Shown in pieces: positions 50,229 through 58,582 of a stretch of 64,000 bases of DNA. Source of the stretch: Embleya sp045207785. GTDB taxonomy: Bacteria; Actinomycetota; Actinomycetes; Streptomycetales; Streptomycetaceae. The notes beneath the pieces were generated by a model that did not search any database, had not been told where the DNA came from, and worked only from the letters and a program-made list of their open reading frames with translations. Within the stretch, counting starts at the first letter, position 1. Every line of letters begins with the position of its first letter. The DNA lies in assembly GCF_045207785.1 (NCBI RefSeq), contig NZ_CP108776.1, forward strand, positions 2,356,001 to 2,420,000, read 5' to 3'. The translations under genes and the position numbers were made by a program.

Positions 50229-50286
50229 ACCGACATACGCGTGCGCCCCCGCCGATTCGTCGGCGGGGGCGCACGCGTATGTCGGT
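50229..50286 (+). terminator. proS terminator with TTCG tetraloop
   Basis: A perfect 27-base stem (50229-50255 with 50260-50286) closed by TTCG, an exceptionally stable loop, follows 12 bases after the proS stop. It is the longest perfect terminator stem I found here. Confidence 0.9.
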
Positions 50287-50320
50287 TGAGCGAATCGGCC
50301 GCGGCGGGTGGAATGAGGGC

Positions 50321-50824
50321 ATGGACAGACTCGAGGGTGCCCGGGTGGTGTTGCGGCCGGCCGTCGTGGCGGACGCCGGGGTCTTCGCGAAGATCCTCGC
50401 GACGGACGCGGTCGCGCGGTGGTGGACGTGGGACGACATCGAGGGCGACCTCACGAACGACGAGGAGTTCCACTTCGCGATCGTGCTGGGTGATCGGGTG
50501 GTCGGGATGATCCAGGCCACCGAGGAAAACGAGCCGGACTACCGGCACGCGGGCATCGACGTCTTCCTGGCACCGGACGTGCACGGCCACGGCCACGGCA
50601 CGGACGCGGTGCGGACGCTCGCGCGGTGGCTGATCGCGGAGCGCGGCCACCACCGGCTGACCATCGACCCGGACGCGCGCAACGCGCCGGCGATCGCGGC
50701 CTACGCGAAGGTCGGGTTCAAGCCGGTCGGTCTGCTGCGGCGGTACTGGCACGACCGCCACGACGGCATCTGGTCGGACGCGCTGCTGATGGACCTGCTC
50801 GCGGACGAGCTGACCCGGGACTGA
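50321..50824 (+). CDS. GNAT-family N-acetyltransferase
   Basis: A 167-residue acetyltransferase. The acetyl-CoA loop is represented by DVHGHGHGTDAVRTLARWLI near residues 85-105 (Q/RxxGxG/A type), followed by HHRLTIDPDARNAPAIAAYAKVGFKPVG. The N-terminal VVLRPAVVADAGVFAKIL and RWWTW recall the aminoglycoside/peptide acetyltransferase branch, but this is not enough to name a substrate. The ATG at 50321 follows the proS terminator by 34 bases. Confidence 0.85.
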   Translation: MDRLEGARVVLRPAVVADAGVFAKILATDAVARWWTWDDIEGDLTNDEEFHFAIVLGDRVVGMIQATEENEPDYRHAGIDVFLAPDVHGHGHGTDAVRTLARWLIAERGHHRLTIDPDARNAPAIAAYAKVGFKPVGLLRRYWHDRHDGIWSDALLMDLLADELTRD

Positions 50825-50887
50825 GACGGGCCGAGACAGTCGTTCGCAAAAGGTTATGGGCCGCGGCAAAACGGCCATTGGCGACCC

Positions 50888-51064
50888 ATGACTTCTCTCC
50901 CCTTCGAGAACACCACGGACTTCGCGGACGCGGACCGGGGTTTCGTCGCCGGACACGTCCGACCCCGACTTCGCGATCGTCACCCCCTGACCTCCGCCCC
51001 TCGCACGGCCGCCCCGCCACGGGGGTCGGGCCGTCCGTGTTCCCGGTCGAAGATCGAGCCTTGA
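50888..51064 (+). pseudogene. N-terminal fragment of a BDS1-type alkylsulfatase
   Basis: A 58-codon reading frame opens MTSLPFENTTDFADADRGF, which matches the N-terminal LPFDDTxDFxDAxRGF signature of linear-alkylsulfatases (SdsA/BDS1 type). After about residue 22 the similarity stops and the frame continues as Arg/Pro-rich text to a TGA. The metallo-hydrolase body is missing. A hairpin (51005-51034) follows. It may be a scar of a lost sulfatase gene; a different, full-length metallo-beta-lactamase sulfatase lies 650 bases on. Confidence 0.5.
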
Positions 51065-51091
51065 CCTCAAGTCGACTTTAACTTCTAGGGT
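51061..51091 (+). promoter_or_regulatory. MerR-type promoter ahead of the MarR-family gene
   Basis: TTGACC and TAGGGT are separated by exactly 19 bases, with CCTCAAGT and ACTTCTAGG forming an imperfect dyad centred in the spacer and AAGTCGACTT as an inner palindrome. This architecture is typical of MerR/SoxR-type control although no MerR gene is adjacent. Confidence 0.6.
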
Positions 51092-51128
51092 TTTCCCATC
51101 AGCCGATCCACTTCCCGGGAGAGCCGCC

Positions 51129-51584
51129 GTGACCATCCGCGAACACACTGTCGAAGAACTCGCCGCCCAGCCCGTCGGCTACTGGAGCACCGCCGCGAGC
51201 CGCGCCGTGCTGGGACGCATCCGCGCCGATCTGGGTGTCGAGCGGCTCGGGCAGCCGCACTGGTGGACGCTCAATCACGTCGCGGGCGCCCCGGGCACGT
51301 GGACCCGGACCACCCTGGCCGCGCGGCTCGACCGATTCGCCGACCCCGGCGTGGAGTTCGACGCCGTCTTCGCCGACCTGATCGAGCGCGGTTGGCTCGT
51401 CGAGCACGCCGACACCCTGACCCTGACCGACGCCGGCGAGGCCGGCCGACAACGCGCCCGCGCCCGGATGGCGGCCGGCCACGAGCAGATGCACGTCGGC
51501 GTCAGCCCCGCCGAGTACGCGGCCGCCCTGAACGTCCTGCGCCGGATCATCGACAACCTCGGCGCCGACAGCGACCTGCCGTGA
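51129..51584 (+). CDS. MarR-family transcriptional regulator
   Basis: A 151-residue regulator with a winged-helix fold. The N-terminal dimer helix (EELAAQPVGYWSTAASRAVLGRIRADLG) is followed by QPHWWTLNHVAG, a wing region LIERGWLVEHADTLTLTDAGEAGRQRAR and a C-terminal helix AEYAAALNVLRRIIDNL. The GTG start is preceded by GGGAGAG. It is convergent with the sulfatase-like gene. Its target and ligand are unknown. Confidence 0.85.
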   Translation: MTIREHTVEELAAQPVGYWSTAASRAVLGRIRADLGVERLGQPHWWTLNHVAGAPGTWTRTTLAARLDRFADPGVEFDAVFADLIERGWLVEHADTLTLTDAGEAGRQRARARMAAGHEQMHVGVSPAEYAAALNVLRRIIDNLGADSDLP

Positions 51585-51716
51585 CCCCCGACGGGCTCGC
51601 CGACGCGCCGGCCGGCGAGGTCATCGCGAGAAACTCGTCACCAAGGCGCGAGGAAACGTCGAGAAGTAGTCATGCCTGATCAACGATCGACCACCGCGCC
51701 CGTTATCGGCTCCCGC

Positions 51717-53435
51717 TCACCGCAGCGTCAGTTCCGTCGGCTTCTTCGGCTGCAGCGGCTCGAACAGGTCGAGCAGGCGCGCCGCCTCCTCCGCCGTGCC
51801 GCGGACCGCCTTGGCGTCCTCGCCCGCGAACGCCCCGCGCAGGTCGGTGCGGCCCAGGTGCAACGATTCGACCGTCTCGCGCGGGAGTTCGACGACCACC
51901 GTCGCGTCCGACGGGATCTCGCGCAGGAAGCGCGCGACCCCCCGGTGGATGTGCAGCGCGATCTCCTCCTCGCCGTGCACGCCGCCGAGCACCCGCCAAC
52001 CGAGCACGGCGTCGACCTCCAGCGCCTCCTCCGCGCGCAGCCGCGTCGTGTACAACTCGATCAGCCAGGCCGCCGGGATCCGGGCGACCAGGCCCCTGGG
52101 CGCGAAGACCGCCGCGAAGTTGATCAGCGGCAGGATCCGCTGGATCCGGTCCTCCAACTCGTCCGCGCTGGTCAGGTACCAGTTGCGCCAGTTGATGTTG
52201 AGCTGCGCGTAACCGAGTTGCCGAAACGACGCGGCCTTGACGGACCGCGCGTCCACGTCGTCACGGTCGATCCGGGTGAGGTGCGTGGCCAACTCCGCGG
52301 CCCACTGGTACTCGCCGGCCGCGTACGCCTCCGTCGCGGCGCCGAGCACCCGCTCGCGGCCGCCCATCAAAGCGACCGTCCGGCGCGCGTATTCGGGCCG
52401 CGGCAGCGGGTCCAGGTCGACCGGGTCGCCGCCGAACCAGCCCAGGTAGCCGAAGAAGATCTGCCGCACGGTGTGCTTGACCGTGCCGTAGTACTCCCGC
52501 GCGTAGGGCGCGTACGAGGCCAAGTGCTCGGGCAGTTCGATCGACTCGGCCAACTCGTCCGGCGTCTGGCCCTCGTTCATCCGGCGCACGGTCTGGTCGT
52601 GGATGTACTGGATGCAGTCCCGCTCGACCTCCAGCACCTCGGCGACCTTCGCCGCCCCCGACACCGGCTGACCGTGACTGGGGATCAGATGCCCGGCCCG
52701 ATGCGCCCGCAGCGCGTCGATGCTGCGCACCCACTGCATCGGGTCACGGTAGCGACAGCCGCGCAGGGTATGGATGTTCGGCAGCGTCGGGCCCTGGATC
52801 GTGTCCCCGCACAGCAGTACGTCACTGTCCGGGAGGTACACGCTGATCGCGTCGTCGGTCTCGCCCGGGTTGTGGAACAGCCGCAACCGGACGCCCGCGA
52901 CCTCGGTCTCCAGGGACTCCCCCACCAGCACGGTCGGCATCACGAACGAGGGCGTTCCGACCCCCGCGTGCGGACCGACCGCGTCGTTGACGCCCTCGGT
53001 GTCGGACGGCCCGAGCAGGTTGCCCAGCGAGTACACCGAGCGCAGGCCCATGATGTGCAGCGCGGGCCCGGACTGGTCGGTCAGACTGGCCAGGAAGGTT
53101 TGGTGCGCGTACACGTCCACGTCCGGGGTCGCGACCCAGTGGCTCAGCCCGTTCACGTGGTCGGGGTGATGGTGCGTCACCACCACGGCCCGGACCGGGG
53201 CTTCGGGATTGCTCAGGTGCGGGCGCAGTTCCGCCTCGATCACCGCGGCCAGGTCGGCGCCGCTGCCGGTGTCGACCACCACCAGGCCGCCGGGTCCCTC
53301 GATCACCGTCGCGTTGGCCGAGGACCAGCCCACGGCCACATGGACATGATCGGCCACCGTGTACACGCGCTTGTCGAAGTGCGCTGTGTGGGCGGCGAGT
53401 TCGGGGTGAACGGCAGGCACGACCTCGTACGTCAT
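51717..53435 (-). CDS. Alkylsulfatase-type metallo-beta-lactamase-fold hydrolase
   Basis: A 572-residue protein. The metallo-beta-lactamase motif is THHHPDH with H88, H90, D92 and H93, and further metal ligands in LFHNPGETDDAISVYLPDSDVLLCGDTIQGPTLPN near residues 185-215. The long central segment (ALMGGRERVLGAATEAYAAGEYQWAAELATHL) is the helical dimerisation domain of alkylsulfatases, followed by an SCP2-like C-terminal sulfatase domain. It lacks the N-terminal LPFDDT segment of SdsA. Predicted role is hydrolysis of alkyl sulfate esters or a related substrate. It ends in a tail-to-tail position with the MarR gene and lies 26 bases after an acetyltransferase. Confidence 0.87.
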   Translation of the reverse strand: MTYEVVPAVHPELAAHTAHFDKRVYTVADHVHVAVGWSSANATVIEGPGGLVVVDTGSGADLAAVIEAELRPHLSNPEAPVRAVVVTHHHPDHVNGLSHWVATPDVDVYAHQTFLASLTDQSGPALHIMGLRSVYSLGNLLGPSDTEGVNDAVGPHAGVGTPSFVMPTVLVGESLETEVAGVRLRLFHNPGETDDAISVYLPDSDVLLCGDTIQGPTLPNIHTLRGCRYRDPMQWVRSIDALRAHRAGHLIPSHGQPVSGAAKVAEVLEVERDCIQYIHDQTVRRMNEGQTPDELAESIELPEHLASYAPYAREYYGTVKHTVRQIFFGYLGWFGGDPVDLDPLPRPEYARRTVALMGGRERVLGAATEAYAAGEYQWAAELATHLTRIDRDDVDARSVKAASFRQLGYAQLNINWRNWYLTSADELEDRIQRILPLINFAAVFAPRGLVARIPAAWLIELYTTRLRAEEALEVDAVLGWRVLGGVHGEEEIALHIHRGVARFLREIPSDATVVVELPRETVESLHLGRTDLRGAFAGEDAKAVRGTAEEAARLLDLFEPLQPKKPTELTLR

Positions 53436-53461
53436 GGCCGGGCAGCCTGCCACGTCCGGGG

Positions 53462-54022
53462 CTACGAGGGAAGAATCCTCCCAGCTCCCGGCCACTCCTC
53501 GGCGGTGAGCGCGAAGCGCTCGTGGTCGCGCCAGGCACCGTTGATGAACAACATCCGCGGCGTGAACCCCTCGTGCCGGAAGCCCATCCGCCGCGCGAGC
53601 GCGATCGACGCGACATTGGCGGGCTGGACGTTGATCTCCAGGCGGTGCAGCCCGAGGCCGTCGGCCGCGAACACCCGGTCGATCACGAGGGCGAGCCCCT
53701 CGGTCGTCCGGCCGGTGCCCGCGTACGGCGTGTAGGCGTCGTAGCCCAGCGTCGCGTTGCAGAACCGGGCGCGGGTGATGTTGGCGACGTTGATCCGGCC
53801 GGCGAGCGCGTCGTCGGCCGAGTCGACCACCAGGAACGTGCGGAACACGTCGCTCTGCAACCGGATCAGGTTCGGCAGGTCGTCCGGGTCGGACGGGTTC
53901 CACGCCGCGATGTGCTCGGAGCGGCGGATCGCCGCGGCGGACGCCGGGGCGTCCGCCGCGATCGGCGGGCGGATGCCCACCCGGAATCCGGGCAACGTGT
54001 AGCGGTCCACTACGCCCGTCAT
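53462..54022 (-). CDS. RimJ/RimL-type GNAT acetyltransferase
   Basis: A 186-residue acetyltransferase. Features are SEHIAAWNPSDPDDLP, ATLGYDAYTPYAGTGRTTEGLALVIDRVF (acetyl-CoA loop near residues 95-115) and GLHRLEINVQPANVASIALARRMGFRHEGFTPRML, which is the RimJ-like pattern of ribosomal-protein alanine acetyltransferases. The ATG start is clear. It is 16 bases after the ffh stop and 26 bases before the sulfatase-type gene, so it may be transcribed with either. Confidence 0.87.
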   Translation of the reverse strand: MTGVVDRYTLPGFRVGIRPPIAADAPASAAAIRRSEHIAAWNPSDPDDLPNLIRLQSDVFRTFLVVDSADDALAGRINVANITRARFCNATLGYDAYTPYAGTGRTTEGLALVIDRVFAADGLGLHRLEINVQPANVASIALARRMGFRHEGFTPRMLFINGAWRDHERFALTAEEWPGAGRILPS

Positions 54023-54038
54023 CCCCGATTCCCCACGG

Positions 54039-55604
54039 TCACTTCTGGCCCGGAGGCAGGAAGTTCTTGAACTCGTCCGGCAGTTCGAAGTCGGCCGCGC
54101 CGCCCGCGCCGCCGCCGGCCGGCAGACCGAACGGGTTCGCGGCGCGCTCCTCGCGCCTGGCCGCCTCCGCCGCCGCCTCCTGCTTGCGCTTCATCGGGTT
54201 GCCCGACTGACGCTTGCCCTTGGCCTGCTTGGGGGCCTTGCCCTTCTTCTTGCCGGCGCCGCCCATGCCCGGCATCCCGGGCATCCCCGGCATGCCGCCG
54301 CCCTTGGCCATCTGGCCCATCATCTTGCGGGCCTCGACGAACCGCTCGATCAGGTTGTTGACCGCGTTGACCTCGGTGCCGGCGCCCTTGGCGATCCGCG
54401 CCCGGCGCGAGCCGTTGAGGATCTTGACGTCGGCCCGCTCGGCGGGCGTCATCGACTTGATGATCGCCGCGACCCGGTCGAGGTCGCGGTCGTCGATGTT
54501 GTCGATCTGCTCCTTCATGGCGCCCATGCCGGGCAGCATGCCGAGCAGCTTCGAGATCGAGCCGAGCTTCTTGACCTGCTCCATCTGCTGGAGGAAGTCC
54601 TCCAGCGTGAAGTTGTTGCCGCCGCCGTGCAGCTTCTCGGCGGCCTTGAGCGCGAGGTCCTGGTCGTACTTGGACTCGGCCATCTCGATCAGGCTGAGCA
54701 TGTCGCCCATGCCCAGGATCCGCGAGGCCATCCGGTCCGGGTGGAACGCGTCGAACTCGTCGAGCTTCTCGCCGCTGGAGGCGAACATGATCTGCTTGCC
54801 GGTCACCGAGGCGACCGACAGGGCCGCGCCACCACGCGCGTCGCCGTCGAGCTTGGAGAGCACCACGCCGTCGAAGCCGACGCCGTCGAGGAAGGCCTGC
54901 GCGGTGACGACCGCGTCCTGGCCGATCATCGCGTCGACGACGAACAGGATCTCGTCCGGTCGCACCGCGTCCCGGATGTCCGCGGCCTGCTGCATCATCT
55001 CGGCGTCGATACCGAGTCGACCGGCGGTGTCGACGACGACCACGTCGTACTGCTTGGTCTTGGCGTACGCGATCGAGTCGCGCGCGACCGCGACGGGGTC
55101 CCCGACGCCGTTGCCGGGCTCCGGCGCGAACACCGCGACGCCGGCGCGCTCACCGACCACGGAGAGCTGGTTGACCGCGTTCGGGCGCTGGAGGTCGCAC
55201 GCGACCAGGAGCGGCGAGTGCTTCTGCTCCTTGAGCCACTTGCCGAGCTTGCCCGCGAGGGTGGTCTTGCCCGCGCCCTGGAGGCCGGCGAGCATGATCA
55301 CGGTGGGGCCGGTCTTGGCGAAGCGCAGTCGACGGGTCTCGCCGCCGAGGATCCCGACGAGCTCCTCGTTGACGATCTTGACGATCTGCTGGGCCGGGTT
55401 GAGCGCACCCGACACCTCGGAGCCGCGGGCGCGCTCCTTGACGCGTCCGATGAACTCGCGGACCACCGGCAACGCCACGTCGGCCTCGAGGAGGGCGACG
55501 CGAATCTCGCGCGCGGTGGCGTCGATGTCGGCTTCGGAGAGCCGCCCCTTGCCGCGAAGGTTCTTGAAGGTCGCTGCGAGGCGGTCGGAGAGAGTGTCGA
55601 ACAC
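54039..55604 (-). CDS. ffh: Signal recognition particle protein
   Basis: A 521-residue SRP54 homologue that recognises signal sequences co-translationally and docks to FtsY. The N domain leads to the GTPase with G1 GLQGAGKTT (107-115), DTAGR and TKLDGDARGG motifs. The M domain carries the RRARIAKGAG signal-RNA binding motif near residue 400 and a Met/Gly-rich flexible stretch (MPGMPGMPGMGG). The C-terminal tail is short and acidic. The GTG start is followed by MFDTLSDRLAATFK, the conserved opening. Confidence 0.97.
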   Translation of the reverse strand: MFDTLSDRLAATFKNLRGKGRLSEADIDATAREIRVALLEADVALPVVREFIGRVKERARGSEVSGALNPAQQIVKIVNEELVGILGGETRRLRFAKTGPTVIMLAGLQGAGKTTLAGKLGKWLKEQKHSPLLVACDLQRPNAVNQLSVVGERAGVAVFAPEPGNGVGDPVAVARDSIAYAKTKQYDVVVVDTAGRLGIDAEMMQQAADIRDAVRPDEILFVVDAMIGQDAVVTAQAFLDGVGFDGVVLSKLDGDARGGAALSVASVTGKQIMFASSGEKLDEFDAFHPDRMASRILGMGDMLSLIEMAESKYDQDLALKAAEKLHGGGNNFTLEDFLQQMEQVKKLGSISKLLGMLPGMGAMKEQIDNIDDRDLDRVAAIIKSMTPAERADVKILNGSRRARIAKGAGTEVNAVNNLIERFVEARKMMGQMAKGGGMPGMPGMPGMGGAGKKKGKAPKQAKGKRQSGNPMKRKQEAAAEAARREERAANPFGLPAGGGAGGAADFELPDEFKNFLPPGQK

Positions 55605-55696
55605 GTCGGCAGAGGTCCTTCGTCAGATACGAGTGGTGTCGGGCCCAGCCTAACCGCCCGTCGAGGGGACGTGGCGGGGGCACGCGTCCGGAGATC

Positions 55697-58023
55697 TCAC
55701 GCGAGCGCCTTCTCCAGCGTCCTGGCCAGGCTCCGGGCCTCGGCCGGGGCCAGCGGTTTCCCGTTCGGGGCGACCACGTAGAACGCGTCCACGGCGTCGG
55801 CGCCGTGCGTGCTGACCCGGGCCTGGCGGACACTCACCCGGGCGTCGGCCAGTGCCTTTCCGATCCGGTGCAGCAGGCCGGGGCTGTCGTGCGCGCGCAC
55901 TTCCAGGACGGTCGCGGTCTCGGACGCGTCCGGGACCACGTCCACCCGTGCGGGGGCCCTGGGCGTGCCCCGCCGCGGCGTGTACGCGGCCTCGCGCCGG
56001 GCCAGCCGGGCGGCGACGTCCAGGCCGCCGGCCAGCGCCTTGCGCACGTCCTCGCGCAGCGCGGCGGGGTCGGGGAGCCGGCCGAACTCGGTCTCGACCG
56101 TCCACACCGTGACGCCGAGGTCGTCCACGACGTCGATCGCGGCCGAGCGCACGGTGAGCCGGTGCAGCGCCAGGACGCCCGCGGACAGGGCCATCAGGCC
56201 CACCCGGTCGGGGGCCGCGATGGTCACCTCGGCGCCGAAGGGCAGCGGTTCCAGGCGGACCACCGGGAGGTCGCCGGTGACGTCGGCGGTGACGATCCGC
56301 TCCGCCTGCGCCGGTGCCGGCCGGCCCGCGAACACCGCCCTGGTCCGGGCGACGAGGTCCCGGACCAGGGCGTCCCGCCAGTCGCTCCACGCGGCGGGTC
56401 CGGTCGCGGCGGCGTCGGCCTCGGTGAGCGCGTGGAGGAGTTCGAGGGTTTCCACGCTGCCCACCGCCTCGGCGAACGCCGCCACGGTGGTCGGGTCGTC
56501 CAGGTCGCGCCGGGTCGCGGTGTCCACCAGGAGCAGGTGATGGCGCACGAGCGTGCCGAGCACGTCCACGTCGTCCTTGGCGAAGCCCATCCGCAGGGCC
56601 GCCTCGCGCGCGATCACCTCACCGCTCACGCTGTGGTCGCCCGGCCAGCCCTTGCCGATGTCGTGCAGCAGGGCCGCGACCAGGAGCAGGTCGGGGCGGG
56701 CGACCCGGCGGGTGTGCGCGGCGGCCTCCACCGCCGCCTCGATCAGGTGCCGGTCGACCGTGAAGCGGTGCACGGCGTTGCGCTGCGGACGACAGCGCAC
56801 CCGCTCCCAGTCCGGCAGCAGCCGGGTGATCAGCCGCTTGGACTCCAGCGCCTCCCACACCGGCAGCACGTCGCGGCCCGCGCCGATCAGCGATACGAAC
56901 GCCTCGCGCGCGGCCGCCGGCCAGGGGTCGGCCAGCGGCGGGCACTCGATCGCGAGCCGGTCCACGGTGTGTCGGGACAGCGGCAGCCCGGCCTGCGCGG
57001 CGGCAGCGGCGGCGCGCAGCAGCAGGACGGGGTCCCGGGCCGGCTGCGCGACCTGGGCGAGCACCGCCTCGCCGGCGTACTCGACCACACCCTCGGCGAG
57101 CGGCGTGCGCTGGGACACCCCGGCCCGGACCCGGCGCAGCCGGCGTACCCCGACCCCGCCTCGCGGGCCGCGAGCACGCGCGAGACCTCGCGCCAGGTCA
57201 CGTCCGACGCGTAGGCCAGCGCCCGCGCGGCCTCCGAGACCCGGCGCAGCAGCGTGTCCGCGTCCAGCAGCCCGAGCCGCTGCGCGACCGCGTCCTGCTC
57301 CTGGAGCAGCAGCCGGTCGGCGCCGCGCCCGGTCACCAGGTGCAGCGCGTCGCGGACGTCGAGCAGCGCGGCGCGCGCGGTGTCGACCTCCTCGTGCGGC
57401 GCGTCGGCGATCCAGGACGCCGAGACGGCGCGCAGCGCGGTGGCGTCGCGCAGGCCGCCGCGGGCCTCCTTGAGGTCGGGTTCGAGCAGGAAGGCGACCT
57501 CGCCGTGCCGCTCGGCGCGCTCGTGGCAGGCCGCGAGCAGCTCGGGCAGCCGCTTGACGGCCGAGGCGCGCCACGCGGTGAACATCGACGTACGCAGCGC
57601 GGCGGTCAGGTCGGCGTCGCCCGCGACGTGTCGGATGTCGAGCAGCCCGGTCTGCACCCGCAGGTCGTCGGCGGCGGCCCGGCGGGCCTCGTCGGGGGTG
57701 CGCACGGAGTGGTCGAGCGCCACGCCCGCGTCCCACACGGGGTACCAGATCGCGTCGGCGAGTTCGGCGACGCCGCCGTGGTTCTCGTGCAGCAGGACCA
57801 CGTCCAGGTCGCTGCCGGGGGACAGCTCGCGGCGGCCGTACCCACCGACGGCGACGAGCGAGACCCCCTCCGGGGGCGCGCCCGCGTCGGTGAACAGCTC
57901 GGTGAGCCAGCGGTCCGACAGCGCGCCCAGCGCCTGCCGGCGGGCCACGCCGGTGGGTCCGGCGGGATCGGCCAGGAGATCGTCCCTGGCTCGGGTGTAC
58001 CGCGAGGTGGCGGTCGGTTCCAT
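55697..58023 (-). pseudogene. glnD: PII uridylyltransferase GlnD, split by a frameshift
   Basis: GlnD uridylylates (or in streptomycetes adenylylates) PII. The N-terminal nucleotidyltransferase with GGYGRRELSPGSDLD (residues 60-74) reads in one frame from 58023. Near 57157 the coding switches frame: the first frame then gives Cys/Arg/Ser-rich text to 56887, while the other frame continues correctly with RTPLAEGVVEYAGEAVLAQ, the HD domain (LLHDIGKGWPGDHS) and two ACT domains ending at 55697. Restoring one G in the G-runs complementary to 57148-57157 joins the two halves smoothly. So it is a single-base deletion in a homopolymer, real or a sequencing error. It lies downstream of glnB. Confidence 0.88.
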
Positions 58024-58184
58024 GATGGGGCTGCTCCCTCGTTCACACGCGCGGGACGAGCTGTCGAATCGAATGCGGACCGACCCCGAACCGGCCGGCG
58101 GGGCGCCGGGGCCGCGGACCCCGGGTCTGCGGGCCTCGGCTCCGCGGGTCGCAAAGCCACAGGCCGCAAAGCCGCGGGAAAAGG

Positions 58185-58238
58185 CCGATGGCCGGACCCG
58201 TCCCCGAAGACTCGCTTCGGGGCGGGACCGGCCATCGG
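58185..58238 (-). terminator. Hairpin between glnB and glnD
   Basis: A stem of about 24 bases with one bulge and mismatch (CCGATGGCCGG...CCGGCCATCGG) and a small loop lies six bases after glnB. It should cut or attenuate transcription from amtB-glnB into glnD. Confidence 0.8.
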
Positions 58239-58243
58239 GGGTC

Positions 58244-58582
58244 CTACAGGGCTTCCGGGCCGCGCTCGCCCGTGCGCACCCTGACCACGCTGTCCACCGG
58301 GACGATCCAGGCCTTGCCGTCCCCGATCTTGCCGGTGCGGGCGGCCTTGACCAGGACGTCGAGCAGTTCCTCCGCGTCCTCGTCCTCGGCCACGACCTCG
58401 ATGCGGACCTTCGGCACGAGGTCGACCTGGTATTCGGCGCCCCGGTAGACCTCGGTGTGGCCGCGCTGCCGGCCGTAGCCGCTCGCCTCGGTCACGGTGA
58501 GGCCGTGGACACCGAACGCCTGGAGGGCGTTCTTGACGTCGTCGAGCCGGTGCGGCTTGATCACCGCCGTGATGAGCTTCAC
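58244..58582 (-). CDS. glnB: Nitrogen regulatory protein PII
   Basis: A 112-residue trimeric signal protein sensing 2-oxoglutarate and ATP/ADP. The T loop carries Tyr51 in GHTEVYRGAEYQVDLVPK, the residue modified by GlnD. VVAEDEDAEELLDVLVKAARTGKIGDGKAWIVPV is the nucleotide-binding signature. It overlaps amtB by four bases, as in the classic amtB-glnK pair, so GlnK is an equally good name. Confidence 0.95.
   Translation of the reverse strand: MKLITAVIKPHRLDDVKNALQAFGVHGLTVTEASGYGRQRGHTEVYRGAEYQVDLVPKVRIEVVAEDEDAEELLDVLVKAARTGKIGDGKAWIVPVDSVVRVRTGERGPEAL

Noticed and set aside
57130..57170. Programmed frameshifting in glnD
   Set aside because: No slippery heptamer or downstream pseudoknot is evident; a one-base loss in a G-run explains the sequence better.
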